Below the pieces are notes generated by a model. That model made no database searches. It worked only from the letters and a program-made list of their open reading frames with translations, and was not told the DNA's origin. 51,694 nucleotides of DNA from Alphaproteobacteria bacterium bin98 (GTDB taxonomy: Bacteria > Pseudomonadota > Alphaproteobacteria > Bin98), in NCBI GenBank assembly GCA_002238905.1, contig MPNG01000009.1:1-51694 (forward strand), in the 5' to 3' direction. Both the position numbers and the translations under genes were made by a program. Below, piece after piece: positions 1 through 8,134 of the stretch. Position 1 is the first letter of the stretch; each line of letters opens with the position of its first letter.

Positions 1-1
1 T

Positions 2-2908
2 ACCCGTCTCGATTCTCTTGAGAAGGTAGTGTGGAGTGAAGAGGATTCAGCACTTGATCATTTTAAGAAGGCGAGCGCTTCAGAAAGATCTAAAATTGTA
101 AAGAGTAAGATGCGTCTGCTATTATCTCAATCATCCGCTGCGAGAAGTCCAGAAGGTGAAGCGAATCAATATTTGAGAGTGAAAGAAGTACTAAAAAGTT
201 TGAGTGCATTTTTTCGATATCTGTATCCTAGTTTGAACGCTGAATCTTTTACAAATGCTGAACAACCTGGGATTTGGGTGCAAACAGAGAAGGAATTTAA
301 ACCGCTGTCACAAGATGAGTTAGATCGTGCAGAAAATATGGAAAAAAGTTTTTTGTGTGTAAATAAAGTTTATAAATTTCAGCACAAGTTGCCGGGTGAG
401 GATGAGTTGTCTATGATTTTGGGCATTGCGGTAATGCCAGTTTCTGAGTACTGCGAAAAGAGAGTAAGAAGTGAGCTACTTCTTGAAAGGCTTGAGGCTG
501 AAATTAAGAAATGTGCTAAACCTGGTGAATCTGGCATGCTGAAAAAAGAAATGAATCTTTTGTTTCAGATAGGTATTTTATTCCCTCATTTTGAGGAAAA
601 GAAAGAGAATGCTGTCAAAGCATGGAAGGCGCGTATGAGTGCCTTTAAGTCGGTTAAGTCGGTTAAGATTCGGGAAGGTCTTGTGGCACGAGGAGATCTC
701 AATGGATTGATGGAGACAATGGATATCATTACTGAACAAAGACGCGCACAGTGTCATGAATATATGGCAAAGATATTATCCAACGTAAAACCTTTAGGCA
801 ATAAAAGCGAGAGGGAGGCTCAATTTCGTGTAATGCGCGGAGCAATTGATGGCATGATAGCATTTTTTAGAGAGCTGTATAATATTGGACATGATGAATG
901 GCTTGATCTTTTTGTTTACGATGAATGCTGGAAACAAAGAGGTGATGCCTTTGAACTGTGCCAAGATGCGTTGGGAGAGAAAACCCTTTGTATAAAGGAG
1001 ATTCGTAAATATAAGCAGGGATCAGATCATTTGCTGGCTATTTCTGCAATACCATGCGCTGTTTGCCGTGAAAAAGATATGCAATGTGGTGCATTGCTTA
1101 ATAGCTGGCAGGCTGAAATCAAGAAGAGTTTTTCTCATCCTGATATAATGAAGGTCCGCATTCGGACTTTTTTGCACATAGGTGCTATGTTTCCTTATTG
1201 TCTGAAAGATAAAGATTATATTGCACGAGAATGTAAAATGCGTTTGAGCGAGCAGAAAAAATTAGAGTTAAGAGTGTCACCAAAAACAGTTTCTAATGCT
1301 ATCAAAGAAATGTGTTTGCAGAAGATGTCTGCAATATTATCGAGATTATCAAAGAATGATCAAGATCTGACTGCGATAATGGATGAATTGAAGAGTGTGG
1401 AAAAATTGCTTGCTGTGAACGAGATTCAAGACTCTGGTATTGTTGCGCAAGCACAAGAAGTTTCTTCGACTATTTCAGGAAGGTTTGCGGGCGAGAGGGG
1501 TTTTGATGATCTGATTGAGGAAGCACAATCCATTGCCGCATTTATTGTAAGAAGCTGTTCTGAAGATGATTACGAGGATATGGTTATGCCAACAGGAAAG
1601 CCAAGCTTGCCGCAACCTATGCATGGCGTTGGTATGTCTCGAGGAAAGCCAAGCTTGCCGCAACCTATGCATGGCGTTGGTATGTCTCGAGGAAAGCCAA
1701 GCTTGCCGCAACCTATACATGGCGTTGGTATGTCTCGAGGAAAGCCAAGCTTGCCGCAACCTATGCATGGCGTTGGTATGTCTCGAAGTTGTGAGCAAGG
1801 ATCTTCATCTGAATTTATGCATGATGCTTGGGAAATCGCGCGTCAGGAAGGTATCTATTGGGATGTGGGGGCGCCTAAGCAAAGATCTTCATCTGAATTA
1901 GGTGTGCATGATGCTAGGAAAGCAGTGTGTCAGGAACGTATGTCTTGGAGTATGCAGGCATTGCCATCTCAGCAAGATGATTCCTCTGAAAGCGTTGATT
2001 CAGTTTCTTATGATATGAACAATATGAAAAAAATGTGTAAGATCTATGTGGATTGTATTACATCAAAATTATACTGTCAGAAAAATGAAAAGATAGCTCA
2101 GAACAATTTTGTGGTGGCGCAAACATTTCATAATATGATGGACTTGTTTCAAGGTCGGTATGCCCTTCCAGAGAGTGATTGTCTTGATATTTTCACTTGT
2201 CCTAAGCTATGGGAAAGAAAAGACAAAAACACTGATTTGAGTCTGATTCAAGGAAAAACACTGGCGGGACGTGAGGCTTTCCGTGTATTTATAATCTCTA
2301 AATTTAATTGTAAGGATAAAGAGTATTCTTTTTTGGATATTGCTGTAATACCAAACGATACTGCCTCTCACAAAGAGTTTCTATGGGAGCAAATTGTGCT
2401 AAAATTTGATTCTGCAATCCAAACTTTATACGATCAAGCTTTCCGTGCTAGTCAAGAAGATCATACTCAAGCACCTAAAAAATCTCAGAGTGACGCGCCT
2501 CCTCGCAAAGCGTCCATGAGCGCTGTATTGTCTTCAAAACCTAAAAAATATCAGAGTGACGCGCCTCCTCGCAAAGCGTCCATGAGCGCTGTATTGTCTT
2601 CAGAACCTAAAAAATCTCAGAGTGACGCACCTCCTCGCAAAGCGTCCATGAGCGCTGTATTGTCTTCTGCTTGGAGACGCTCAAAAGCAAATCCGGGATA
2701 TGTATCAGTGATTCAAGCATTGAGGGGGTGTTGGCGTCTAGTCAATATACTTCCTTTTTTGGAACAAAGTGAAGATAAAGATGCTGTTGAGGCATTATGG
2801 TATAAGCGATTTCAGCGCCACCAAATTAATTTTAAATCTAAAACAGATCACCAAAAAATTTATCTGAGTTTGCACCAAAATTTATCTGAGTGTGTACAAA
2901 AAAGGTGA
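2..2908 (+). CDS. Family-1 secreted-type protein, three domains, 5' end outside window
   Basis: The frame is already open at base 2 and the first possible start is a GTG at 29, so the true start with its signal peptide lies upstream of the window. Numbering from that GTG (959 residues), family-1 domains occupy about 40-215, 245-410 and 665-930. Each shows the LLDIAVMPY-like and FPYF-like blocks (ILGIAVMP, LLAISAIPC, FLDIAVIP; FPHF, FPYC). Between domains 2 and 3 is a Pro/Gly-rich tandem repeat of 16 residues x4 (523-586), and a second repeat of 22 residues x3 (816-881) is inserted inside domain 3 before its last helix. I do not recognise the family. Its neighbours downstream are further paralogues. 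It is the largest member seen, and probably exported like the others, but the export signal cannot be checked here. Confidence 0.85.
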   Translation, partial: TRLDSLEKVVWSEEDSALDHFKKASASERSKIVKSKMRLLLSQSSAARSPEGEANQYLRVKEVLKSLSAFFRYLYPSLNAESFTNAEQPGIWVQTEKEFKPLSQDELDRAENMEKSFLCVNKVYKFQHKLPGEDELSMILGIAVMPVSEYCEKRVRSELLLERLEAEIKKCAKPGESGMLKKEMNLLFQIGILFPHFEEKKENAVKAWKARMSAFKSVKSVKIREGLVARGDLNGLMETMDIITEQRRAQCHEYMAKILSNVKPLGNKSEREAQFRVMRGAIDGMIAFFRELYNIGHDEWLDLFVYDECWKQRGDAFELCQDALGEKTLCIKEIRKYKQGSDHLLAISAIPCAVCREKDMQCGALLNSWQAEIKKSFSHPDIMKVRIRTFLHIGAMFPYCLKDKDYIARECKMRLSEQKKLELRVSPKTVSNAIKEMCLQKMSAILSRLSKNDQDLTAIMDELKSVEKLLAVNEIQDSGIVAQAQEVSSTISGRFAGERGFDDLIEEAQSIAAFIVRSCSEDDYEDMVMPTGKPSLPQPMHGVGMSRGKPSLPQPMHGVGMSRGKPSLPQPIHGVGMSRGKPSLPQPMHGVGMSRSCEQGSSSEFMHDAWEIARQEGIYWDVGAPKQRSSSELGVHDARKAVCQERMSWSMQALPSQQDDSSESVDSVSYDMNNMKKMCKIYVDCITSKLYCQKNEKIAQNNFVVAQTFHNMMDLFQGRYALPESDCLDIFTCPKLWERKDKNTDLSLIQGKTLAGREAFRVFIISKFNCKDKEYSFLDIAVIPNDTASHKEFLWEQIVLKFDSAIQTLYDQAFRASQEDHTQAPKKSQSDAPPRKASMSAVLSSKPKKYQSDAPPRKASMSAVLSSEPKKSQSDAPPRKASMSAVLSSAWRRSKANPGYVSVIQALRGCWRLVNILPFLEQSEDKDAVEALWYKRFQRHQINFKSKTDHQKIYLSLHQNLSECVQKR
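1595..1786 (+). repeat. In-frame 48-base tandem repeat, 4 copies
   Basis: Four head-to-tail copies encode GKPSLPQPMHGVGMSR. The third copy differs by Met to Ile; the DNA is otherwise almost identical, so the amplification is recent. Copies start at 1595, 1643, 1691 and 1739. Confidence 0.95.
2474..2671 (+). repeat. In-frame 66-base tandem repeat, 3 copies
   Basis: Three copies of a 22-residue unit beginning PKKSQSDAPPRKASMS. Copies start at 2474, 2540 and 2606 and differ at only a few bases. The unit is basic and Ser/Pro-rich, probably disordered. Confidence 0.95.
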
Positions 2909-3307
2909 TGAAATTAACTATGTATTGTGATAATAGTTCCCGATGTGTGTGTAGTGTGTGAGGGATGTGCGAGTTCTGGATTTCTGTATTGCGTTTCCTT
3001 CACTTATGCAAAAAGGATTTCTATGGATTTGTGAATGGTTTTTATATTGCAAGATTGTGCGAGGGAAGTGAAAAGCTGTAGAATTACCCTAATCTATCAT
3101 TTGACAGAAAAATAATATAAATTTGTTAAGATTGTGCTATAATATTTTAAGATTAGCGACTCAATATCTGTATGTATCCATTATCGCTAAAAGATATAAT
3201 GGGCATAAAAAATTCTCGTGTAATGCAAAAATATTGCCTTGATGCTGTGATTAAAGACAAAACTCTTCACACATATTGGCAAGAATGTTTTTTGAAGAAA
3301 GTGTGAA
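2909..3307. other. Intergenic region with a promoter-like box
   Basis: No credible gene. It holds a TTGACA hexamer at 3101 without a well-spaced partner and an extended -10 box (TGCTATAAT) at 3135-3143. Related boxes lie before other family-1 genes, near 15181, 19371 and 26850. Confidence 0.5.
3135..3143 (+). promoter_or_regulatory. Extended -10 promoter box
   Basis: TGC-TATAAT fits an extended sigma-70 -10 element; the -35 region 17 bases upstream is weak. Variants of the same sequence, each followed by an AT-rich tract, lie ahead of the genes at 15431 (TGTTATAGT), 19453 and 27126. The downstream gene starts at 3308, which would give a leader of about 155 bases. Confidence 0.4.
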
Positions 3308-4549
3308 ATGAAATATTTATTATTAATAATGTTGCCGGCTATATTGTTTGGAGCAAAAGGGGGGCCAGAATTGGTAGCACCTCCTGAATTTATCACTACT
3401 GTCCATCCAGAAGCAGACAAGTTGTGTAAGAAAAGTATGAGTTTGATGCCATCAAAAGCATTCGAGGATTATCAAACTGCAGAAGAAGGTGAGCAACTTT
3501 GTGTAATGATGCAAGCCATTAACCATCTGACTTTACATTTTCGAGATGTGTATGATGTTCAAGATGATCACTGTGTTGATACGGTTATTTACCCTTATAT
3601 ATGGAAGAAAACGGGCAATGACGTTGCAATAGTCTCCAGAAATCAGCTAAAAAAGAATGCAGAAAACTGTCTTTGTTTAGGGATGTTTTTTCAATCGAAG
3701 AATGAGGAATTGCATTTGTTGGATGTGTCTGTGATGCCTTACTGGTATTGCGAGAAAGCGCATAAGAAATGTTCTGAAATTCCTCAAAAACTTTGGCATG
3801 TATTAAGCAGTACTTACAGTAAACCTTCTGTAATAATCGATCAAATGAAGCATGCTTTGCGTTTAGAATTCATGTCTGATCACTTTGTAAGAAATGAGGG
3901 TGATCGACAAAAATGGAAACGTCGTGTGGAGGAGTATGAACAGTATATAGCTGATTGCTCAAGAAGAAAAAGAGGTTCTGCTGAAGTAACAGAGAAACTT
4001 CCGTCGCTAGAAGAAGAGATTTCTGTTTTTGTGTATGGTGGCGATCTAATGAGGCGTGAGGTATGCAAGGTGAGGATGGATTTTATACTATCGCAATTAG
4101 AGTGTCATGACCACGACAAAAAGAGGGAGCGCAAATTTCAGCTTATGATGAACGATCTTCACGATCTGAGTTTCTTTTTTAGAAATCTGTATGGTATTAC
4201 CGATGGCTTTTCTCTTGATATGGTTATTGATTCTTGCATCTGGAAGAAAACAGATGGTGGCTTTCAAGCGATGTTAAAAAGTCAGTGTAAAAGTGATGAA
4301 AAAAATATTTTTTGTGTAGGTACGTTGTGTAAAGTTAAAGGCGAGCTGCGCTCTTTATTGAGTGTTGCTGTAATGCCGTATAGGGAGTTTGTGGCAATTG
4401 ATAATAAATATTTTAAATTTTTTGTAAACTTTAAGTCTGAAATTAGTCGTCAGCGTCCTGCCATACTAGAATCTCAAATACAGGCTTGTATACGTGTAGG
4501 ATTTATGTTTCCTCATTTTCTGAAAAAGGATAGTGCTCAACAAGCATAG
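3308..4549 (+). CDS. Family-1 secreted protein, two domains
   Basis: 413 residues. The start is fixed by the family signal peptide MKYLLLIMLPAILFGA, preceded by the family leader (AAGAAAGTGTGAA). The predicted product is exported through Sec, with cleavage probably after FGA. Two tandem domains follow, about 35-215 and 240-405. Each has the IWKKT motif, an LFCV-like strand (LCLG, FCVG), LLDVSVMPY or LLSVAVMPY and a closing helix; the second ends FPHFLKKD. Each domain begins with a Cys-containing helix (CKKSMSLM, CKVRMDFILSQ). Cysteines near these positions recur across the family, so disulphide bonding outside the cytoplasm is possible. No known function is recognised. Confidence 0.9.
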   Translation: MKYLLLIMLPAILFGAKGGPELVAPPEFITTVHPEADKLCKKSMSLMPSKAFEDYQTAEEGEQLCVMMQAINHLTLHFRDVYDVQDDHCVDTVIYPYIWKKTGNDVAIVSRNQLKKNAENCLCLGMFFQSKNEELHLLDVSVMPYWYCEKAHKKCSEIPQKLWHVLSSTYSKPSVIIDQMKHALRLEFMSDHFVRNEGDRQKWKRRVEEYEQYIADCSRRKRGSAEVTEKLPSLEEEISVFVYGGDLMRREVCKVRMDFILSQLECHDHDKKRERKFQLMMNDLHDLSFFFRNLYGITDGFSLDMVIDSCIWKKTDGGFQAMLKSQCKSDEKNIFCVGTLCKVKGELRSLLSVAVMPYREFVAIDNKYFKFFVNFKSEISRQRPAILESQIQACIRVGFMFPHFLKKDSAQQA

Positions 4550-4667
4550 AAACTTCGTTTGTGTCAGAATAAACTAAAGGGTTGAGAAGGCAAATGATAA
4601 TGATATATTGCGCTTATCGGTAGGGAATAAAAGTTGTAGGAATTCCTGTACTTATCTAAAATTTTAA

Positions 4668-4874
4668 GTATACATATTTTTATGTGTAGGATCTTTTGCT
4701 CAACATGAACAATTATCACTGGATCTGATGACCATGTGTGTTAATGCGATCATTCAAAAAAAAGGGTTAAATATTTTAAGATCGGATAGAGATTGTATGC
4801 TATCGCAATATTGTGAAAAAAATCTAGAGGGAGATTTAAAAAAAATGGGAAAAATATCTCATAAAGGCGTGTAA
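4668..4874 (+). pseudogene. Possible gene relic (open frame without a clear start)
   Basis: The frame is open from 4668 to TAA at 4874. It begins with a hydrophobic stretch ending in SFAQ, resembling a signal peptide without its Met, and continues KKGLNILRSDRDCMLSQ. The end vaguely recalls the C-terminus of an OmpH/Skp-type periplasmic protein, but this is weak and I do not assign it. It could equally be a relic of a family-1 first helix (MLSQ) or chance. Confidence 0.2.
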
Positions 4875-5105
4875 CACTGTCGAGTCAAGATAAGTTTATA
4901 ATTATTTTAGTGGAAGCAAATGAGGAGCCATGTGCAAAGATACTTATTAATGTTTGGTCATAAGTGAAACAACTTTGTTATGTTGAGAAAGTGTTGAATG
5001 TGTTGAAATACTTTGAAATGAGACTGTTTTTCTGTTTCGATCAAACAGCAAGGTAGCTCAAGATGTTGATCTTCACCTGATCGGAAATCATTCCTGTCGA
5101 ATGGT

Positions 5106-5372
5106 ATGCCACTACCCGAGTATAGGTCGTCGCCTCCGAGTGAGGCGCCTGCTGATGTGCTGGATCAGGGAAGCGCGCAAAGAAAGGTGAAGGCTGTTGG
5201 TCAAAATTGTCAAAGCACATCAAAGAAGATAGCTTCAGAAGAGCTTGAGACAGGACTCTCTAAGCATAGGTGGAAATATCATGCATTTAAAGAGAAGAGG
5301 ATTGGAGATGCTGGTGCGAGTGGAGACGCTAGCAAGGTTAGATGTGGGGACATGGGCACAGCATGCTGGTGA
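5106..5372 (+). CDS. Small uncharacterised ORF, doubtful
   Basis: 88 codons from ATG. The product is hydrophilic, Pro/Ser-rich at the start and Lys-rich later, with no motif I recognise. Base composition is visibly more GC-rich than the flanks. A strong terminator follows about 95 bases downstream. The - strand frame across the same patch (5041-5223) is equally open, so neither is secure. No clear ribosome-binding site. Confidence 0.2.
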   Translation: MPLPEYRSSPPSEAPADVLDQGSAQRKVKAVGQNCQSTSKKIASEELETGLSKHRWKYHAFKEKRIGDAGASGDASKVRCGDMGTACW

Positions 5373-5466
5373 ATGTAAGAGATGCCAAAAGGTTGATGAA
5401 AGAACGCCGAAGATAGATTAATAAGAACTTGATCAAAGATTCTCTAAGGTTGGCATAGCTAGTCAT

Positions 5467-5500
5467 AAAAACGAAGAGGATTTTCATCCTCTTCGTTTTT
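5467..5500. terminator. Rho-independent terminator, probably bidirectional
   Basis: A perfect 15-base-pair stem (AAAAACGAAGAGGAT with its complement) closes on a TTTC loop, giving an A-tract on one side and a T-tract on the other. It can work on either strand. It isolates the 5106-5372 patch from the family-1 gene at 5844. Confidence 0.85.
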
Positions 5501-5701
5501 ATTGCTAGCGTGTTCATGTTTGCTGTGTGTGAAGTTTTGGTATGCAATCGTAAAAGATATGTGATGTGGTGAGTGCGTTTTATAAACCTGTGGTTGGACG
5601 GCCAAATTTGAAGTGTCATATATCTTGAAGGCGGAGCATTTGTATCAATTGCTAAAGATATTTTCAAGTCTGCGATTTTTGTCAATATATTGCATTTTAT
5701 T

Positions 5702-5730
5702 TTGACATTGTATGATTTATGTTATATATT
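5702..5730 (+). promoter_or_regulatory. Sigma-70 promoter for the gene at 5844
   Basis: TTGACA at 5702-5707, 17-base spacer, TATATT at 5725-5730: near consensus. The expected transcript would have a leader of about 105 bases before ATG 5844. Confidence 0.65.
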
Positions 5731-5843
5731 CTCACTGTTATATAGAGATTATGATTGCTTTTCAAAGAGATTGGATTGCTTTTTATATCTCAAACAAAGT
5801 AGTTAAAAAGATTGAACACAGTGTGTTGTTCAGAGAGTGTGAA

Positions 5844-6290
5844 ATGAAATATTTATTTTTAATAATGTTACCGGTTATTTTATTTGGAGGCGTAGAAGAG
5901 CGAGAGCGGCTGAAAGAGAGTCATGCATTAGTAATGGAGAGTTTAAAGGAGCAGCTTAGTGCAAAAGAATGTTTTAGCACACAACGTTTTGAAGAAGAAA
6001 TAACCGTTGAGGAAAAAGCAGTTTTGATTGATCGTGGCAATGAGGCCTACCGGAAGAGAGCGAGGGCTGTAACACAGTTAGACAAACAAGTGCTGCGCCC
6101 AAATAATGCTCCTAGCATTTTTGAAGATTCCCTTGAAGACAGTGCTCCTAGCGATTTTGCAGTTTTAATTCAGTATGGCAAGAAGCAACTAAGGAAGCCG
6201 CAGGATGCTCCTAGCGATTTTGAACTTTTAATTCGGAAAAGCAGGGATCAAATTCGGGAAAATGCTCAAAAATATAGTAAGCAGGTCTAG
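5844..6290 (+). CDS. Family-1 signal peptide with a short charged mature part
   Basis: 148 residues starting at the ATG of MKYLFLIMLPVILFGG. An earlier in-frame start at 5712 would put 44 residues ahead of the signal peptide and overlap the promoter, so I reject it. The mature part lacks the WKKT/VMPY domain. It is highly charged and helical (Glu/Lys/Arg-rich) and ends with a diverged short repeat containing APSDF (about 103-135). It therefore shares only the export cassette with its neighbours: either a truncated paralogue or a different protein fused to the same signal block. Function unknown. Confidence 0.8.
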   Translation: MKYLFLIMLPVILFGGVEERERLKESHALVMESLKEQLSAKECFSTQRFEEEITVEEKAVLIDRGNEAYRKRARAVTQLDKQVLRPNNAPSIFEDSLEDSAPSDFAVLIQYGKKQLRKPQDAPSDFELLIRKSRDQIRENAQKYSKQV

Positions 6291-6332
6291 AGTGTTTGAA
6301 GCTTCAATTCAGTAAAGGAATTAGAAGCAAAA

Positions 6333-6350
6333 CGAAACAAAAACACCTAC
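6333..6350. other. Small hairpin in the 6291-6541 gap
   Basis: ACACCT and AGGTGT pair around a 6-base loop, without a T-run, so this is not a convincing terminator. The following segment (about 6390-6460) is repeated in diverged form at about 20430-20530, upstream of another family-1 gene. Confidence 0.3.
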
Positions 6351-6541
6351 GTTGAGGTGTCACAAATCCTGGAGTAGGAGCTCTTGTAGAAACGCCTGCT
6401 CCAGAATTGTACTTTGGCCGTTAATAATTGCCTGTAATGTTTTGATTGAATAATGCTAAAGAAGATTGGGTTGATGCTATGTATTAAACAGTAAAGCGGT
6501 TCAAAATATTGTGAACATTGTAGTTTTTAAGAAAGTGTGAA

Positions 6542-7456
6542 ATGAAATATTTATTTTTAATCCTGTTTCCGGTGATCTTATTTGGTGCAATGAAAGTAGA
6601 ACCGTCGTGTTCAGAAGTAGAAGATCTCTGCAATGATTATGCAAGAGCATTAACATTGCAGAGTTCAAAAGATCAAATTTCTGATTTTATGAGTGCAGAT
6701 TCTCTCACTCAACGCGATATGTTTCAGAAAAAGATAGATTTGATAATATCAATATTGCCAAGGATTAATCCACCGAAAATATCGCAACTTGCTTCATATG
6801 GGCGCTTATGCAATTTTAGTCAGGATGCAGAACAATCAGCATGCTCTTCCCACGAAAGCAAAGGGGATGTCGTACCTCTTGAGTTGCTGCAAAATTTGGC
6901 CCGAGAAATCAAAGGGCGTACAAATTGGAAACCAACAGAAGTGTTTCAGGTGCTGAGAAGCGAAGTTGATTTGATGATTTTATTTTTGAAAAAAATGTAT
7001 AAGATTCAAGGTGCTGATTATATTGATGTTATTGATTCTGATCCCTATTGCGTTTGGAAAAAAACAAACAATGACTTTGTTTCAGTGCCAAAAGATGAAT
7101 TGAATGCTGAAGAAAAATTCTCTGTATCTATTCTTGTCAAAACTGGTGGTCAGGAGTATGCTTTCCTTGGCGTTGCTGTCATGCCATGCAAGCATTGCTC
7201 CGCAATTGATGATAAATATTTCAAAATTCTTAGCAAGTTTGAATCTCAATTAAAAGATTTATGCATTTATGAAAAAATACTGCTTTGTTGTAAAATTGGC
7301 TCGATGTTGTCTTATTTTCATGAAGACCCAATGTTGGTCCAGAAATGGGATGAGCGTCTTGATAGTAATCGGGCGGTATTCAAAAGATATGGCGGTGCAA
7401 TATGGACAATAACAACTCCAAAAGAAACACGGCCACTTTGCACGATTGCTAAGTAA
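6542..7456 (+). CDS. Family-1 secreted protein, one domain
   Basis: 304 residues, beginning MKYLFLILFPVILFGA after a conserved leader (AAGAAAGTGTGAA). A linker with its own Cys-rich stretch fills about 20-130. A single family-1 domain occupies about 130-285: LMILFLKKMYKIQ, VWKKTNNDF, FLGVAVMPC in place of VMPY, and a final helix with LSYF. The sequence upstream (from about 6480) is shared with the gene at 8135, so the two seem to be duplicates including their leaders. Function unknown; predicted to be exported. Confidence 0.88.
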   Translation: MKYLFLILFPVILFGAMKVEPSCSEVEDLCNDYARALTLQSSKDQISDFMSADSLTQRDMFQKKIDLIISILPRINPPKISQLASYGRLCNFSQDAEQSACSSHESKGDVVPLELLQNLAREIKGRTNWKPTEVFQVLRSEVDLMILFLKKMYKIQGADYIDVIDSDPYCVWKKTNNDFVSVPKDELNAEEKFSVSILVKTGGQEYAFLGVAVMPCKHCSAIDDKYFKILSKFESQLKDLCIYEKILLCCKIGSMLSYFHEDPMLVQKWDERLDSNRAVFKRYGGAIWTITTPKETRPLCTIAK

Positions 7457-8134
7457 TAATCCTTGTTATGGCTATTGTATCGTGCGAGAAGAGGAGGGTT
7501 TTGTGCAGATATGCAAAAGGATCGTGCACAGTCCATGTGCTTTTCAGAATATTTGATACCTTAATCGGCCATTTTTTGTATTGGACTGGCAAGGTTTGTT
7601 TTTTATTTTTCTCAAACCTCTACTCATTAACGTTGAAAGAAAATATATGATAATCATAAAAAGATTCCTATGTAATAATTTGTCAAACGGCGTTTTTCAA
7701 GAAGAAACTAAATATGTCAATAATATACGCTCTTGTGATATTGCCATTACAACTTTGTGAGAATAAAGAAAGAGGAGCGAGTAAAATGAAGGGGATCAAT
7801 TGGCGATCTTCAGTTATTTGCTCAACATCTGTATAGAGCATGATCCACTTCAATCACTTTGTTCTATAGATAATATAGTATGACATATCTTTAAGATATG
7901 CTATGGTACATCAAAGATTGAAAGAGTTTAGCAGTTTTGAAAAAAATCACCCATTGCCCTTTGGGTTTAGAGTGATCTTAATCATCCACATTTTGTATTG
8001 AAACCTTTGCTTTGAAACTCTACAACCAGATCTGCAAGAATTGTTGGGTAAAGAGATGATTTTGATGCTGAGCGCAAACGGTAAAGTGGCTCAAAAAATT
8101 TGCAGAAACAATGACTTTTATCGGAGTGTGTGAA
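7457..8134. other. Intergenic region
   Basis: No convincing gene; short frames here lack leaders and signal peptides. The last 60 bases are the conserved leader shared with the gene at 6542. An imperfect inverted repeat lies near 7945-7978 (ATCAC ... GTGAT), possibly a decayed terminator. Confidence 0.45.

Larger units (their letters stand above)
4550..5843. other. Long intergenic region, mostly decayed sequence
   Basis: No confident gene in almost 1.3 kb. It contains a short open stretch at 4668-4874, a more GC-rich patch with an 88-codon frame at 5106-5372, a strong hairpin terminator at 5467-5500 and a good promoter at 5702-5730 serving the next gene. The terminator after the GC-rich patch suggests something there was once, or still is, transcribed. 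Confidence 0.5.

Noticed and set aside
1595-1786. CRISPR-like direct repeats
   Set aside because: The units are contiguous, without spacers, and encode an in-frame protein repeat; no cas genes nearby.
1475-1901. Long open frames on the other strand and in another frame across the 48-base repeats
   Set aside because: They exist only because the repeat unit length is a multiple of three and lacks stops in all frames; no leader or signal supports them.
5041-5500. RNA gene such as tmRNA, RNase P or 6S RNA before the terminator
   Set aside because: I looked for the conserved cores (tag frame and tRNA-like ends, the GAGGAAAGTC core) and did not find them.
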